Positions 25,466-34,914 of a DNA stretch of 64,000 nucleotides are shown here, piece by piece. The stretch comes from Lachnospiraceae bacterium (lineage in GTDB: Bacteria > Bacillota > Clostridia > Lachnospirales > Lachnospiraceae). Location of the stretch: contig JAFVSN010000049.1 in NCBI GenBank assembly GCA_017503735.1, forward strand, positions 62,001-126,000. The letters are read 5' to 3'. Both the position numbers and the translations under genes were made by a program. The first letter of the stretch is position 1. Each line of letters begins with the position of its first letter. Under the pieces are notes generated by a model, which had not been told where the DNA came from, did no database searches, and was given only the letters and a program-made list of their open reading frames with translations.

Positions 25466-26380
25466 ATGAACGAAGAGAAGATAATAAAACTTTGTATAAA
25501 ATGCTTTTCAGAGCAACCAAAAAACATAACCCGTTGCACCGTAGGTCATGGAAACTATGTATATATCGTAGAACTTTCGGATAGGAAAGTCGTGGTACGC
25601 TGCAGTGAGGAGATAGGAGCATATAAGGACACGATTTACTGGCTGGAGAAGCTTGAGACGATTGATATTCCTGTGCCGAGAGTACTGGAAAAAGGTGTGT
25701 ATGAAGGCTATGAATATTTGATTTTAACTTACTTTGAGGGGCAGGATATCGGTCTTGTATATACAAAGTTGACCGATGCAGAAAAACGGGAGATTGCGAA
25801 AACGGTAGTAGAGATTCAAAATAGGGTGGCGGTGCTTCCGTTAGAGCATATTTCTGCAGATTGGTCTTGGAAGGTGTCTTATGTGGAGGATAGTTTGAAT
25901 AGGTCGAAGGAGCGCATCATTGCAAACGGATGTTATTTCGAGCCGGAGAAGGTGGATCGGCTTATGGAAGTCTCAAAGGAGCCGGAGCTGGCGGAGTATT
26001 TTGAAACAATCAAGCCAGTTGCGTATCTGGATGATATCAGTACCAAAAACTTGTTAATTCATGAGGGCCGGGTAACCGGTGTGATTGATATTGACTGGAT
26101 GGGCGAGGGAGACAAACTGACCTTCGTGGCATTGACGAAAATGGCGCTTATGAATATGGGCTGTGATACGGACTATGTGACCTATTTGCTTGACGAGATG
26201 CGTTTGACGGAAATGGAGAAAAAGGCCTTTGTGTTTTATACGTTACTGTGCTGTGTGGATTTTATGGGAGAACGGGGCATGTGGTTTGGGGATAAGCAGG
26301 TGCCGGTGAGTGAAGAAATTGTGGAAACAATGAACGGGATTTATGAGAAGTTGTGGGAGGAGTATGAGACGCTGTTCTGA
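25466..26380 (+). CDS. APH-like phosphotransferase family protein
   Basis: 304 aa. A kinase-like fold of the aminoglycoside phosphotransferase type: VYIVELSDRKVVVRCSE gives the nucleotide-binding lysine/arginine region. LDDISTKNLLIHEGRVTGV followed by IDIDW corresponds to the HGDxxxxN catalytic loop and DxD magnesium site, with Leu-Asp-Asp replacing His-Gly-Asp. The substrate could be an antibiotic, a sugar amine or a small metabolite and cannot be told. GGAGGGAAG precedes the ATG. The gene after it encodes an acetyltransferase, a common pairing in resistance-like gene sets, but this is only suggestive. Confidence 0.75.
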   Translation: MNEEKIIKLCIKCFSEQPKNITRCTVGHGNYVYIVELSDRKVVVRCSEEIGAYKDTIYWLEKLETIDIPVPRVLEKGVYEGYEYLILTYFEGQDIGLVYTKLTDAEKREIAKTVVEIQNRVAVLPLEHISADWSWKVSYVEDSLNRSKERIIANGCYFEPEKVDRLMEVSKEPELAEYFETIKPVAYLDDISTKNLLIHEGRVTGVIDIDWMGEGDKLTFVALTKMALMNMGCDTDYVTYLLDEMRLTEMEKKAFVFYTLLCCVDFMGERGMWFGDKQVPVSEEIVETMNGIYEKLWEEYETLF

Positions 26381-26455
26381 TAGAATGGAATAGAGGTGTT
26401 TCATGGTGTGAAAGGACATAAAATACCGAAGTGAAACAAGGAAAGAGGGAATGTC

Positions 26456-27235
26456 ATGTTTGAGAAAGTGACAATTGAATCGGAATTGAGAAAAATGCTT
26501 GCTCTTGATTTTAACTGCAATGCAGACGATTTTGACAAAAAAGAAAACATCATCGTCGTTCCGAAGGAACTACCGGGACGACGTGAGTATACGCCGAAGA
26601 AAGCGTTCTTTTCCATGGTCACTATGGGAAAGAATGTGGTGATGAATGCGCCGGAGGAGATGCATGAATGGCTGGTGAACTGGGGCAAAGGAAGAGAAGG
26701 CATCTGGCTGTTTGAGCATCACAACATGATGGAATTGGAAGAGGAGCTTACAAAGTACGGAAAGCGCTTGTGGCAAAGTCATCATATGTTTCTGCCGAAG
26801 GCGCGGATGGAAGAGGTAGATGCTCTTGTAGAGATGCAGGCAACGAATAATGGACTTAAGATACAGTGGTTCGAGCAGGAAGAAATTCAGCCTTTGTACG
26901 GTAGGGAGGAGTTCCCCAATGCGCTGTGTGATTGCTTCAAGCCGGAGAGACCGGATGTGTTGGCAGTGGGAGCCATGCATGAGGGACAGATTGTCGGTCT
27001 GGCGGGATGCTCTGCGGATACGAAGCTGTTTTGGCAAATCGGTATTGATGTATTGCCGGAGTGGAGAGGTAAGGGAATTGCAACGATGTTGGTAAAGCTT
27101 TTGAAAAATGAAGTTTTCCGGAGAGGCGCGATTCCGTTTTACGGAACCAGTTTGTCAAATCTGGGTTCCTGGCATGTGGCACTGGGTAGCGGGTTCTATC
27201 CGGCCTGGGTTGAGATCGCAACGAAAGAACAGTAG
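26456..27235 (+). CDS. GNAT family N-acetyltransferase
   Basis: 259 aa. The C-terminal half has the acetyl-CoA motif IDVLPEWRGKGIATMLVKLL and ends TSLSNLGSWHVALGSGFYPAW, a GNAT domain of the GCN5 type. The N-terminal 130 residues are an extra domain seen in a Firmicutes subgroup. The acceptor is unknown. AAAGAGGG lies before the ATG and the gap to the APH-like gene is 75 bases. Confidence 0.8.
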   Translation: MFEKVTIESELRKMLALDFNCNADDFDKKENIIVVPKELPGRREYTPKKAFFSMVTMGKNVVMNAPEEMHEWLVNWGKGREGIWLFEHHNMMELEEELTKYGKRLWQSHHMFLPKARMEEVDALVEMQATNNGLKIQWFEQEEIQPLYGREEFPNALCDCFKPERPDVLAVGAMHEGQIVGLAGCSADTKLFWQIGIDVLPEWRGKGIATMLVKLLKNEVFRRGAIPFYGTSLSNLGSWHVALGSGFYPAWVEIATKEQ

Positions 27236-27312
27236 GAAATGTAATATGTAGTATACAGATTTTTATGTGGTTCGGATGGTTTTTCCGGTATGGGACTTTG
27301 TAAAGCCGATAC

Positions 27313-27341
27313 TTGAAAACTTCCGAACTTTCTGTTATACT
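27313..27341 (+). promoter_or_regulatory. Promoter of lepA
   Basis: TTGAAA (27313-27318), 17-base spacer, TATACT (27336-27341). The leader of about 100 bases has no obvious ORF. Confidence 0.65.
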
Positions 27342-27447
27342 ACCTTTATTATGGGTTTTTGTGCTCTTGTGTGCACGAGCCTGAACGTGAATTAGTTTAC
27401 AGGACGGGCAAAATGTGGCTTGTCTTGTTTGAAAGCGAGGATTTTGT

Positions 27448-29259
27448 ATGGCAGCGGACCAGACAAAGATTAGAAATTTCTGTATTATTGCGCATATCGA
27501 CCACGGTAAGTCTACGTTGGCGGACCGTATTATTGAAAAGACCGGTTTACTTACCAGTCGTGAAATGCAGGCGCAGGTATTGGACAATATGGATTTGGAG
27601 CGTGAGCGCGGTATTACCATTAAGGCGCAGACTGTTCGTACGATTTATAAGGCAAAGGACGGCGAGGAGTATGTGTTTAACTTAATCGATACACCGGGTC
27701 ACGTAGACTTTAACTACGAGGTGTCCCGTTCCCTTGCGGCGTGTGAGGGCGCGATTCTTGTGGTGGATGCGGCACAGGGTATCGAGGCTCAGACTCTGGC
27801 GAATGTGTACCTTGCACTGGATCACAATCTTGATATTATGCCGGTCATCAATAAGATTGACCTGCCGAGTGCAGATCCGGAGAGGGTTATCAATGAGATT
27901 GAGGATGTCATCGGTTTGGAGGCACAGGATGCTCCGCTGATTTCAGCCAAGAACGGTATCAATATCGAGGATGTGCTGGAGCAGATCGTGGCAAAGATTC
28001 CGGCACCGAAGGGGGATGTGAACGCACCGCTGAAGGCGTTGATTTTTGACTCCGTATACGATGCGTATAAGGGCGTTATTATTTTCTGTCGTGTCATGGA
28101 AGGTAGCGTAAAGGCAGGTACCCGTATTCGCATGATGGCAACCGGCGCGGAAGCGGAGGTTGTGGAGCTCGGTATTTTCGGACCGGGTCGTTTCATTCCG
28201 TGTGACGAGCTTTCCGCAGGAATGGTAGGTTATATTACCGCCAGCCTGAAAAATGTAAAGGATACTCGTGTGGGTGATACGGTGACGAGTGCCAAGGAGC
28301 CGTGTGCCGAGGCACTTCCGGGTTATAAGAAGGTAAATCCGATGGTATACTGCGGTATGTATCCGGCAGACGGTGCGAAGTATCCGGATTTGAGAGATGC
28401 TTTGGAGAAGCTTCAGTTAAACGATGCAGCATTGCAGTTTGAACCGGAGACTTCCATTGCGTTAGGCTTTGGTTTCCGTTGCGGTTTCCTTGGACTTCTT
28501 CACTTAGAGATTATTCAGGAACGTTTGGAGCGTGAGTACAACTTAGACCTTGTGACCACCGCACCGAGCGTAATTTACAAAGTATATAAGACCAACGGCG
28601 AGGTGATTGAGATTACCAACCCGTCCAATCTTCCGGACCCGTCGGAGATTGAGCATATGGAGGAGCCGTTTGTTTCCGCGGAGATTATGGTAACCACGGA
28701 GTTTGTGGGTGCGATTATGACTCTTTGTCAGGAACGTCGCGGTATTTACCTTGGCATGGAATACATGGAGCAGACGAGAGCACTCCTTAAGTATGAACTT
28801 CCGTTAAACGAAATTATTTATGATTTCTTTGATGCATTAAAGTCTCGTTCCAGAGGTTACGCGTCCTTTGACTATGAGCTTAAGGGTTATGTACCGAGTG
28901 AGCTGGTAAAGCTTGATATTCTTGTTAACCGTGAGGAAGTGGATGCCCTGTCCTTTATCGTACACGGCGAGACCGCTTACGAGCGCGGCAGAAGAATGTG
29001 CGAGCGTTTAAAAGACGAGATTCCGAGACAGCTGTTCGAGATTCCGATTCAGGCGGCTATCGGTAGCAAGATTATTGCCCGTGAGACTGTTAAGGCAATG
29101 CGTAAGGACGTACTTGCAAAGTGTTACGGCGGTGATATTTCCCGTAAGAAGAAGCTTCTGGAAAAGCAGAAGGAAGGTAAGAAGCGTATGCGCCAGGTGG
29201 GTAACGTAGAGATTCCGCAGAAGGCGTTTATGAGTGTGTTGAAGTTGGATGAAGAGTAA
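27448..29259 (+). CDS. lepA: Elongation factor 4 (LepA)
   Basis: 603 aa, the usual length. [15 protein letters not shown] (G1), DTPGHVDF (G3) and NKIDLPSA (G4) define the GTPase; the LepA-specific C-terminal domain is present ([19 protein letters not shown]). LepA back-translocates or rescues stalled ribosomes. In many Firmicutes it precedes hemW and the hrcA operon; here two acetyltransferase genes intervene before hemW. GCGAGGA lies upstream of the ATG. Confidence 0.97.
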   Translation: MAADQTKIRNFCIIAHIDHGKSTLADRIIEKTGLLTSREMQAQVLDNMDLERERGITIKAQTVRTIYKAKDGEEYVFNLIDTPGHVDFNYEVSRSLAACEGAILVVDAAQGIEAQTLANVYLALDHNLDIMPVINKIDLPSADPERVINEIEDVIGLEAQDAPLISAKNGINIEDVLEQIVAKIPAPKGDVNAPLKALIFDSVYDAYKGVIIFCRVMEGSVKAGTRIRMMATGAEAEVVELGIFGPGRFIPCDELSAGMVGYITASLKNVKDTRVGDTVTSAKEPCAEALPGYKKVNPMVYCGMYPADGAKYPDLRDALEKLQLNDAALQFEPETSIALGFGFRCGFLGLLHLEIIQERLEREYNLDLVTTAPSVIYKVYKTNGEVIEITNPSNLPDPSEIEHMEEPFVSAEIMVTTEFVGAIMTLCQERRGIYLGMEYMEQTRALLKYELPLNEIIYDFFDALKSRSRGYASFDYELKGYVPSELVKLDILVNREEVDALSFIVHGETAYERGRRMCERLKDEIPRQLFEIPIQAAIGSKIIARETVKAMRKDVLAKCYGGDISRKKKLLEKQKEGKKRMRQVGNVEIPQKAFMSVLKLDEE

Positions 29260-29268
29260 TAGCAGAAA

Positions 29269-29404
29269 GGGGGCTGTCGCATTAAGATGCGTGCCCCCTC
29301 TCTTGCTTATCGGTATCGGAATATAAGAGACCGACTTTTGTTCATCTACAAGGACAACGCAAGAGTTCGCCGCGCCCGAGCCTGCGCGTATCTTAATGCG
29401 ACAG
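29269..29404. repeat. 131-bp element bounded by 18-bp inverted repeats, with terminator-like ends
   Basis: Arms at 29274-29291 and 29387-29404 are inverted copies with one mismatch (CTGTCGCATTAAGATGCG type). The left end itself forms a hairpin (GGGGGC/GCCCCC around CGCAT/ATGCG) followed by TCTCTTG, likely the lepA terminator, and a T-run (CAATTTTTTC) follows the right end. The shape is like a small non-autonomous mobile element or extragenic repeat. It holds no credible gene. Confidence 0.7.
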
Positions 29405-29433
29405 TCCTTTCAATTTTTTCAGGAGATGGTACT

Positions 29434-29907
29434 ATGAATATAATAGAAGCAACCTATGATGATGCAGATCTTGTCGGAGAGGTCCATTCTTTGGCATGGA
29501 AGCAGGCATACAAGGATATTTTCCCAACAGAATATATAATGGCTGATACGACAGAAAAAAGAAAGCAAGAGTTCTTAGAGTCGTTCCGTAAAGAGAGTTG
29601 TAAATACTACCTGGTGTATGAGAATGGCTGTTGCGCTGGTGTGGTAAAAGCTATTCTTGACAATTCAGTGTGTGAAATATCTAGCATCTATTTTTTAAAT
29701 GAATATCGGAATAAAGGGTTGGGTACAGAGACTACAACTCGATTAAAAGAAATATATAAAGATTATCGAATTGTGCTTTGGACATTAGAAATGAATACTG
29801 CGGCACGAAATTTTTATGAAAAAAACGGATTTGTTATAACTGCAAATACAAGAAATATTAATAGAGGGAAAGCGTTTGTGCAAGTGCAGTATGAATTTAA
29901 AAAGTGA
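29434..29907 (+). CDS. GNAT family N-acetyltransferase
   Basis: 157 aa. Canonical GNAT: N-terminal EATYDDADLVGEVHSLAWKQ, ISSIYFLNEYRNKGLGTETT as the acetyl-CoA loop and NTAARNFYEKNGF near the end. The start is the ATG preceded by AGGAGAT; the frame is open further upstream only through the inverted-repeat element. Base composition is AT-richer than the flanking lepA and hemW. The substrate is unknown. Confidence 0.85.
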   Translation: MNIIEATYDDADLVGEVHSLAWKQAYKDIFPTEYIMADTTEKRKQEFLESFRKESCKYYLVYENGCCAGVVKAILDNSVCEISSIYFLNEYRNKGLGTETTTRLKEIYKDYRIVLWTLEMNTAARNFYEKNGFVITANTRNINRGKAFVQVQYEFKK

Positions 29908-29993
29908 TTGCATAAAAAGAAATGATATGATACACTGAAATCAGAAAAAGGAACAACCGCCCATAAGGTGGGTTGACTTGGTTGATTAGGCAG

Positions 29994-30040
29994 AAAAACC
30001 ACCCATGTAACCGGCCAAAGTTAATAGGGTGGTTTTTCTA
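29994..30040 (+). terminator. Terminator between the two GNAT genes
   Basis: AAAAACCACCC (29994-30004) and GGGTGGTTTTT (30027-30037) form an 11-bp stem with a 22-base loop. Upstream segments AACCGCCCA and GGTGGGTT could pair in competing ways, so an attenuator is possible. Confidence 0.7.
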
Positions 30041-30071
30041 TGTTTATTTACTTATGGGAGAGGGTATCAGC

Positions 30072-30482
30072 ATGGATTTTACAGTAAAAGAATATAGCGC
30101 ATACAACGAAGAAGAGATATTAAACTTATACCAAAGTGTCGGTTGGTTAAATTATGTGAACCAGCCGGAGATGCTTAAAAATGCGTATGCGAATTCATTG
30201 AGGATATTCGGAGCATATGAAAATGAGAAATTGCTTGGGATTATCAGAGTTGTGGGGGATGGTCATTCTATTGTGTTTATTCAGGACATTGTAGTTCTGC
30301 CGGAATATCAGCGACATGGTATCGGTACAGCACTGCTGAAAAAGGTTCTTGATACCTATGCGCATGTTTATCAGAAAACTTTGCTTACCGATGATACGGA
30401 AAAAACAATTCTTTTTTATAAATCCTTAGGGTTTCAGATGGATACGGAAATAGAGTGTAGAGCATTTATGAAAATGAGGTAA
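30072..30482 (+). CDS. GNAT family N-acetyltransferase
   Basis: 136 aa. VGWLNYVNQPEMLKNAYANS, VVLPEYQRHGIGTALLKKVL and FYKSLGFQMD fit the short GNAT type related to YwnH/aminoglycoside-like acetyltransferases of Firmicutes. It starts after GGGAGAGGG and ends 5 bases before hemW, so it is read through into hemW. The substrate is unknown. Confidence 0.84.
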   Translation: MDFTVKEYSAYNEEEILNLYQSVGWLNYVNQPEMLKNAYANSLRIFGAYENEKLLGIIRVVGDGHSIVFIQDIVVLPEYQRHGIGTALLKKVLDTYAHVYQKTLLTDDTEKTILFYKSLGFQMDTEIECRAFMKMR

Positions 30483-30487
30483 TCAGT

Positions 30488-31798
30488 ATGAAGAAAAAAG
30501 AAGTAGCAGAAAAACGTCCCTTGGGACTTTATATCCACATTCCTTTTTGTGTAAAGAAGTGTGCTTATTGTGATTTCCTTTCCTTTGCGTCGGACGATGC
30601 CACAAAGGAACGGTATGTGAATGCTCTATGTGAGGAAATTCGGGCAAATAAGGGAAGCACGGAAGAATATACGGTAGAAACCGTTTATTTCGGCGGCGGT
30701 ACGCCGTCAGTTCTTTCTGTGGAACAGCTTGGAAAAATATTCGGAGTGATTCTGGAAACTTTTTCTGTGCGAGGATTTGAAGAAGGAAAAACGGGAAAGA
30801 AAGAAAAGAAGAAACTACGTCTCGGGAAGAAAAAAGCAGAGGAACCGGAACAGACAGAGACTCCGGAAGAACGCTTGCAACGTGTCCTTGCCGGTGAACT
30901 GGCAGAAGTTACCATTGAAGTAAATCCGGGAACGGCGGATGCGGAGAAGTTTGCGGCACTTTACGAACTTGGTTTTAATCGTCTCAGTATGGGACTGCAA
31001 TCTGCTATAACGGAAGAATTGAAATGTCTCGGACGAATTCACACAAAAGAGCAATTTGCGGATTGTGTGAAGGCTGCGAGAGAAACCGGATTTCGGAATA
31101 TCAGCGGAGATTTAATGTCCGGTCTTCCGGGACAGACGGAAAGTACGCTTACAGAAAGCATTCGTTTCCTTTTGGCACAGCAACCGGAGCATATTTCGGT
31201 ATACAGTTTGCAGATAGAGGACGGTACCGAATTTGCAAAACGATACGGAGAGGACGGACCGGAGCGGTCAAAGCTTCCGGACGAGGATGCGGACCGTGCG
31301 ATGTATGAATTAACGGGAAAACTTCTGGAAGAAGCCGGGTATAAGCGTTATGAGATTTCTAACTATGCAAAGCCGGGCTTTGAGAGCCGTCACAACAGTT
31401 CTTATTGGAAAGGAACGGAGTATTTGGGAATTGGTCTCGGTGCATCGTCCCTGATGTCCAATGCGAGATTCCATAATACTACGGACATGGAAGAGTACAT
31501 TGCAGGAGCATCTGATCCGTTTTCACTGCGGGAAGACATGGAACGTCTGGTACAAAAAGAGCAGATGGAGGAGTTCATGTTCCTGGGACTTCGGATGTGC
31601 AAAGGGATTGAAAAAGCGGAATTTAAACGTCGTTTTAAATGTGATATTGAAACAATTTACGGAGATGTGATGAAACGATTAGTATCGCAGGGAGTACTTG
31701 CGGAAGCAGAGGGAAGAGTGTTTCTGACTGCCAGAGGAATTGATGTGAGCAATGTGGTACTGGCGGAGTTTTTGTTGGAGGAGTTTGTAAGGAGATAA
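30488..31798 (+). CDS. hemW: Radical SAM heme chaperone HemW
   Basis: 436 aa. GLYIHIPFCVKKCAYCDF carries the CxxxCxxC cluster motif; YFGGGTPSVL, NPGTADAEK and LSMGLQS are HemW/HemN motifs. The Cys after the cluster typical of true HemN is absent, favouring HemW, which hands heme to apoproteins. A Lys/Glu-rich insertion at about 100-140 makes it longer than the usual 375-390 aa. Its position downstream of lepA agrees with the Firmicutes lepA-hemW order. Confidence 0.9.
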   Translation: MKKKEVAEKRPLGLYIHIPFCVKKCAYCDFLSFASDDATKERYVNALCEEIRANKGSTEEYTVETVYFGGGTPSVLSVEQLGKIFGVILETFSVRGFEEGKTGKKEKKKLRLGKKKAEEPEQTETPEERLQRVLAGELAEVTIEVNPGTADAEKFAALYELGFNRLSMGLQSAITEELKCLGRIHTKEQFADCVKAARETGFRNISGDLMSGLPGQTESTLTESIRFLLAQQPEHISVYSLQIEDGTEFAKRYGEDGPERSKLPDEDADRAMYELTGKLLEEAGYKRYEISNYAKPGFESRHNSSYWKGTEYLGIGLGASSLMSNARFHNTTDMEEYIAGASDPFSLREDMERLVQKEQMEEFMFLGLRMCKGIEKAEFKRRFKCDIETIYGDVMKRLVSQGVLAEAEGRVFLTARGIDVSNVVLAEFLLEEFVRR

Positions 31799-31803
31799 GA
31801 ATA

Positions 31804-31846
31804 GCCGCTATTCGGAATAAAACCGGGTAGCGGCGTTTCCTTTTTA
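31804..31846 (+). terminator. Terminator of hemW
   Basis: GCCGCTA (31804-31810) and TAGCGGC (31828-31834) form the stem; GTTTCCTTTTT follows. Confidence 0.7.
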
Positions 31847-31911
31847 CAGGAAACATCGCGTTGTAAGAGTACTCTCTGTTTTAAATCTTTGGAGGAATGA
31901 ATTAAAAGAAC

Positions 31912-31966
31912 TTGACAAGATGCTCCTACAGGTGTAGTATTGTACGTGGATACTACATTTGTAGGA
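31912..31966 (+). promoter_or_regulatory. BlaI-regulated promoter with two operator boxes
   Basis: TTGACA (31912-31917), 17-base spacer, TAGTAT (31935-31940). A BlaI-type box (31924-31939) overlaps the -10 and a second (31951-31966) overlaps the ribosome site; both fit TACTACA-NN-TGTAGGA, in opposite orientations. Occupancy would block polymerase and possibly translation, giving autorepression of the blaI-M56 pair. Confidence 0.85.
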
Positions 31967-31976
31967 GGGAGACAAA

Positions 31977-32339
31977 ATGAATTTATCGGAACGTGAATGG
32001 ACTGTATTAAATGCCCTGTGGAAAACAAACGGGGCAGAACTGGGAATTCTTGTGAATGAGCTTTACGCAGAGACAGGATGGAGCAGAAATACGGTCCTTA
32101 CTTATTTGACGCGGATGGAAGCAAAGGGACTTGTACGAATTGATAAAAGCACAACACCTCACAGTTATCATGCAACGCTTGATAGGGCGAGTTGTCAGAA
32201 GAAAGAGCGTCACAGTTTTTTGAATCGCGTGTATAGCGGCTCCACGGGAGAGTTGATTGCGGCATTTTTAAAGGAAGAACCGATTTCAAAAGAGGAAAAA
32301 GAACGCCTTCGTAAGTTACTTGACGATATGGAGGTGTAG
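31977..32339 (+). CDS. BlaI/MecI family transcriptional repressor
   Basis: 120 aa. LSEREWTVLNALWKTNGAEL and TGWSRNTVLTYLTRMEAKGL form the winged helix of BlaI/MecI; the C-terminal part (HSFLNRVYSGSTGELIAAFL) is the dimer and cleavage region. It should bind the two palindromes in its own promoter. It lies 3 bases before the M56 metallopeptidase gene, the standard two-gene signalling unit. Confidence 0.92.
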   Translation: MNLSEREWTVLNALWKTNGAELGILVNELYAETGWSRNTVLTYLTRMEAKGLVRIDKSTTPHSYHATLDRASCQKKERHSFLNRVYSGSTGELIAAFLKEEPISKEEKERLRKLLDDMEV

Positions 32340-32342
32340 AAT

Positions 32343-34298
32343 ATGTTTGACATTTGGAGTTTTATGATTCAGACACTTACTGTATCGGGAGCGGCGGTAT
32401 TGATTCTGGGAGTAAAAGCCTTATTTAAAGATAAGCTACCGCCGAAGTGGCAATTCGGAGTTTGGAGTGTATTGGGGATTCTTATGTTGTTTCCGACGGG
32501 ACTGGGAGGTCGTTATAGTTTGTTTCGATGGCAGTTTCTTGTAGAATTGCTGAAATTGTGGGTAGGAGAGTACAGCGTTACAAGGGTGTGGTTTCCGGTC
32601 CCGGTAATATATAAACTGCCGGAAACCGTTGCGGATTGGATGTTTGTCGGATATGTATGCGGTGTGCTTGTGTCCGGGCTACGGTATGTTGTTTCTTATG
32701 TGAAATTGAGAATCGTGTTGCACATGGGTAGAGAGATTTCTGCAGAACGAAGGGAACGTTTTCGTGAGTTTGCGGGAAAGTATGAAGTAGAGCTATGCAG
32801 GGTGATAGAGGTTCCGGGGCTTTCCGGTGCTTTCGTATGCGGCGTATTGCGTCCTGTGTTGGTTTTGCCGGAGGGGGAGGACCCGGATGACAAAATCATT
32901 TTACACGAATTATTTCATTTGAAGCATAAGGATGTACTGTGGAACGTCATCATCTGCATATTCCGATGCTTACATTGGTGTAACCCATTGATTGTATATT
33001 GTGCCAACCGTGCCATAAACGATATGGAGTCCCGTTGTGATCAGTATGTTTTGGAACAGTTGGAAGGGGAAGAACGCAGGGAATACGGCCGTATTTTGCT
33101 TTCTATGGCGAATGACCGGTTCGCGAGGACGTCAGGAAGCACCTGTATTAATAATGGTGGAAAGAATATTGGGAAACGGATTGAGGCTATCGCACGATTT
33201 AAAAAGTATCCGAAGGGAATGGGGTTGGTTTCTGTCTGTGTCTTAATTCTACTGGCATTTCCCCTTGTGATGGGAGTGCGGCCGGTTGTTGCGAGTGATT
33301 TCCGGGATTCCGTAAGACTATCCTTTGCATCGGCGCGAAGTACGCCTTGTACTACCTATGGGGGGGCTTTTGATGCTTACGCAAAGTCGATACTTGCACA
33401 AAATGGATATTATCGTGCTATGTGTGCCTCGGAACAGTTACAGAAGGAACTTTTTCAGGAAATGCAGAAGAAGGAAGGAGCGGCGTGGTATCTTCCTTTT
33501 TGGAAGTGTGGTCTTATAGTTCCGCCGGATGTACAGAAAGGGTATGCAGTGTTTAATCTTACACAAGAGGGAGAGAACGCATATGAGGGTATGCTGGCAG
33601 TGATGCTTGCGTATCCGCCGGGACCGCCGGAGGAGCAGAACGGTGATGAAGAAAAGCTCTGGCTTGCGGTACAGAATGTTCGTGTGGAAAAGGATTATGA
33701 CAGATGGGTTGCGCTTCCGTTAGAGGAGTTCCGCTATGTAGAAACAAAGAATTATAGCTTTGCCTGGGGGTGCAAGGAACTTCCGGGGATTGTTTATACA
33801 GGAGAAGTGGGAGGGTTTCGAATTGAGAATGTATTCCAAAGGGTACATGTGATGGAACATCCGGCGACGATACAGGGAAAGGCTGCTCTTACATTTGATT
33901 CGTGTTATGAAACAACGCCGAAGCCAAGCGGTGAGTTTACGGAAGTGACAGAGATGCAATATGTAAATTGTACTTATTTGGGAGATGAGGAACAAAAAGA
34001 GACTATTACAAGAATCGGAGTTTCGCTAGCTCCGGTTTATGAAGGCGAAGCACCACCGGAGGTTTTGCGGATGCCTTACGGAGCAGATATGGCAGGCAGT
34101 TCCAATTCCGGGGAGCAATGGGGCAGTAGGGATGTAAAGCCCGGTTGGGGGCCTACGGTGGAACTGAGCGGAGGAGGAACCGTTGTCCCGGCGGATATGG
34201 CAGAAGAACTCCCGATGTACTATGTTACCGAACTGTATCTAAACGGTGAAAAAGTTGCGGAAGTAGATTTGACGTTGCAGAAGGGAGATAGGGAGTAA
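32343..34298 (+). CDS. M56 family (BlaR1/MecR1-like) membrane metallopeptidase with unusual C-terminal domain
   Basis: 651 aa. Four membrane helices flank a cytoplasmic gluzincin domain with HELFHLKHKD (zinc and catalytic residues, about 195-204). The last membrane helix is at about 300-320. The external part (about 330-651) lacks the penicillin-binding-protein-like fold of BlaR1, with no SxxK/SxN/KTG set that I can find, and is not a domain I recognise. On sensing a signal it would cleave the BlaI-type repressor encoded upstream. The stop overlaps the next start by one base. Confidence 0.85.
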   Translation: MFDIWSFMIQTLTVSGAAVLILGVKALFKDKLPPKWQFGVWSVLGILMLFPTGLGGRYSLFRWQFLVELLKLWVGEYSVTRVWFPVPVIYKLPETVADWMFVGYVCGVLVSGLRYVVSYVKLRIVLHMGREISAERRERFREFAGKYEVELCRVIEVPGLSGAFVCGVLRPVLVLPEGEDPDDKIILHELFHLKHKDVLWNVIICIFRCLHWCNPLIVYCANRAINDMESRCDQYVLEQLEGEERREYGRILLSMANDRFARTSGSTCINNGGKNIGKRIEAIARFKKYPKGMGLVSVCVLILLAFPLVMGVRPVVASDFRDSVRLSFASARSTPCTTYGGAFDAYAKSILAQNGYYRAMCASEQLQKELFQEMQKKEGAAWYLPFWKCGLIVPPDVQKGYAVFNLTQEGENAYEGMLAVMLAYPPGPPEEQNGDEEKLWLAVQNVRVEKDYDRWVALPLEEFRYVETKNYSFAWGCKELPGIVYTGEVGGFRIENVFQRVHVMEHPATIQGKAALTFDSCYETTPKPSGEFTEVTEMQYVNCTYLGDEEQKETITRIGVSLAPVYEGEAPPEVLRMPYGADMAGSSNSGEQWGSRDVKPGWGPTVELSGGGTVVPADMAEELPMYYVTELYLNGEKVAEVDLTLQKGDRE

Positions 34299-34879
34299 TG
34301 GGTAATGAGAAACGGTATACCGGAATAGGGAAGGTGGCTTGGGGATATCTTTTTGTTTACTTTAATTTAAAAATCAATTCGGTCAGCCTTCTTCCTGCCT
34401 TTGTGGGGTACTTGTTGTTCTTATCCGCAATTGGGGATCTGCGGGAGGATGAACGGGAACTGGAGTTACTAAAACCGTTGGGCATTATTTTGGCAGTGTG
34501 GCACGGACTGAACTGGCTGGGAAGCTTTTGGAATGCCGGGCTGGGCGGAAAGTGGCAGGTGGTGGATATCTTGATTGGTATGATAAATCTTTATTTCCAC
34601 TTCCAATTGCTTACTAATCTGGCGTCCGTTGCAAGGAGATATCAATCGGAGAGACAGGTGTTTGATAAGAAGCTTTTAGGGTATCGTACCGTGCAGACTG
34701 TGATTCTGACTGCCTTGATTGTGATTGGTCATTTTTTTGAGTGGATAGGAAATTTCGGAACCGTGGTTTCTGCACTGGCAGTCCTAGTATATCTTGTGCT
34801 TGGAATTGCGTTGATGAGGGTGTTGTTTGCGTTTAGGCGGTGTTTGAGGGAAGATAGGCAGGGGACCGAGTATCTATAG
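34298..34879 (+). CDS. Polytopic membrane protein of unknown function
   Basis: 193 aa with about five or six hydrophobic helices (near 20-38, 55-75, 85-105, 130-150, 155-180). It overlaps the M56 gene by one base (TAATG), so it is translationally coupled and probably the third member of the blaI operon, perhaps the effector or immunity component. I recognise no family. Confidence 0.7.
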   Translation: MGNEKRYTGIGKVAWGYLFVYFNLKINSVSLLPAFVGYLLFLSAIGDLREDERELELLKPLGIILAVWHGLNWLGSFWNAGLGGKWQVVDILIGMINLYFHFQLLTNLASVARRYQSERQVFDKKLLGYRTVQTVILTALIVIGHFFEWIGNFGTVVSALAVLVYLVLGIALMRVLFAFRRCLREDRQGTEYL

Positions 34880-34914
34880 TGTAAGGAAATGCAATATGGT
34901 AAAAGGAGAAAACC

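Noticed and set aside
29287-29433. N-terminal extension of the GNAT protein
   Set aside because: The extension reads through the inverted-repeat element; a good ribosome site lies before ATG 29434.
30020-30040. T-box leader (AGGGTGG motif)
   Set aside because: The ACCGCG continuation and specifier stem are absent, and the next gene is not an amino acid or tRNA synthetase gene.
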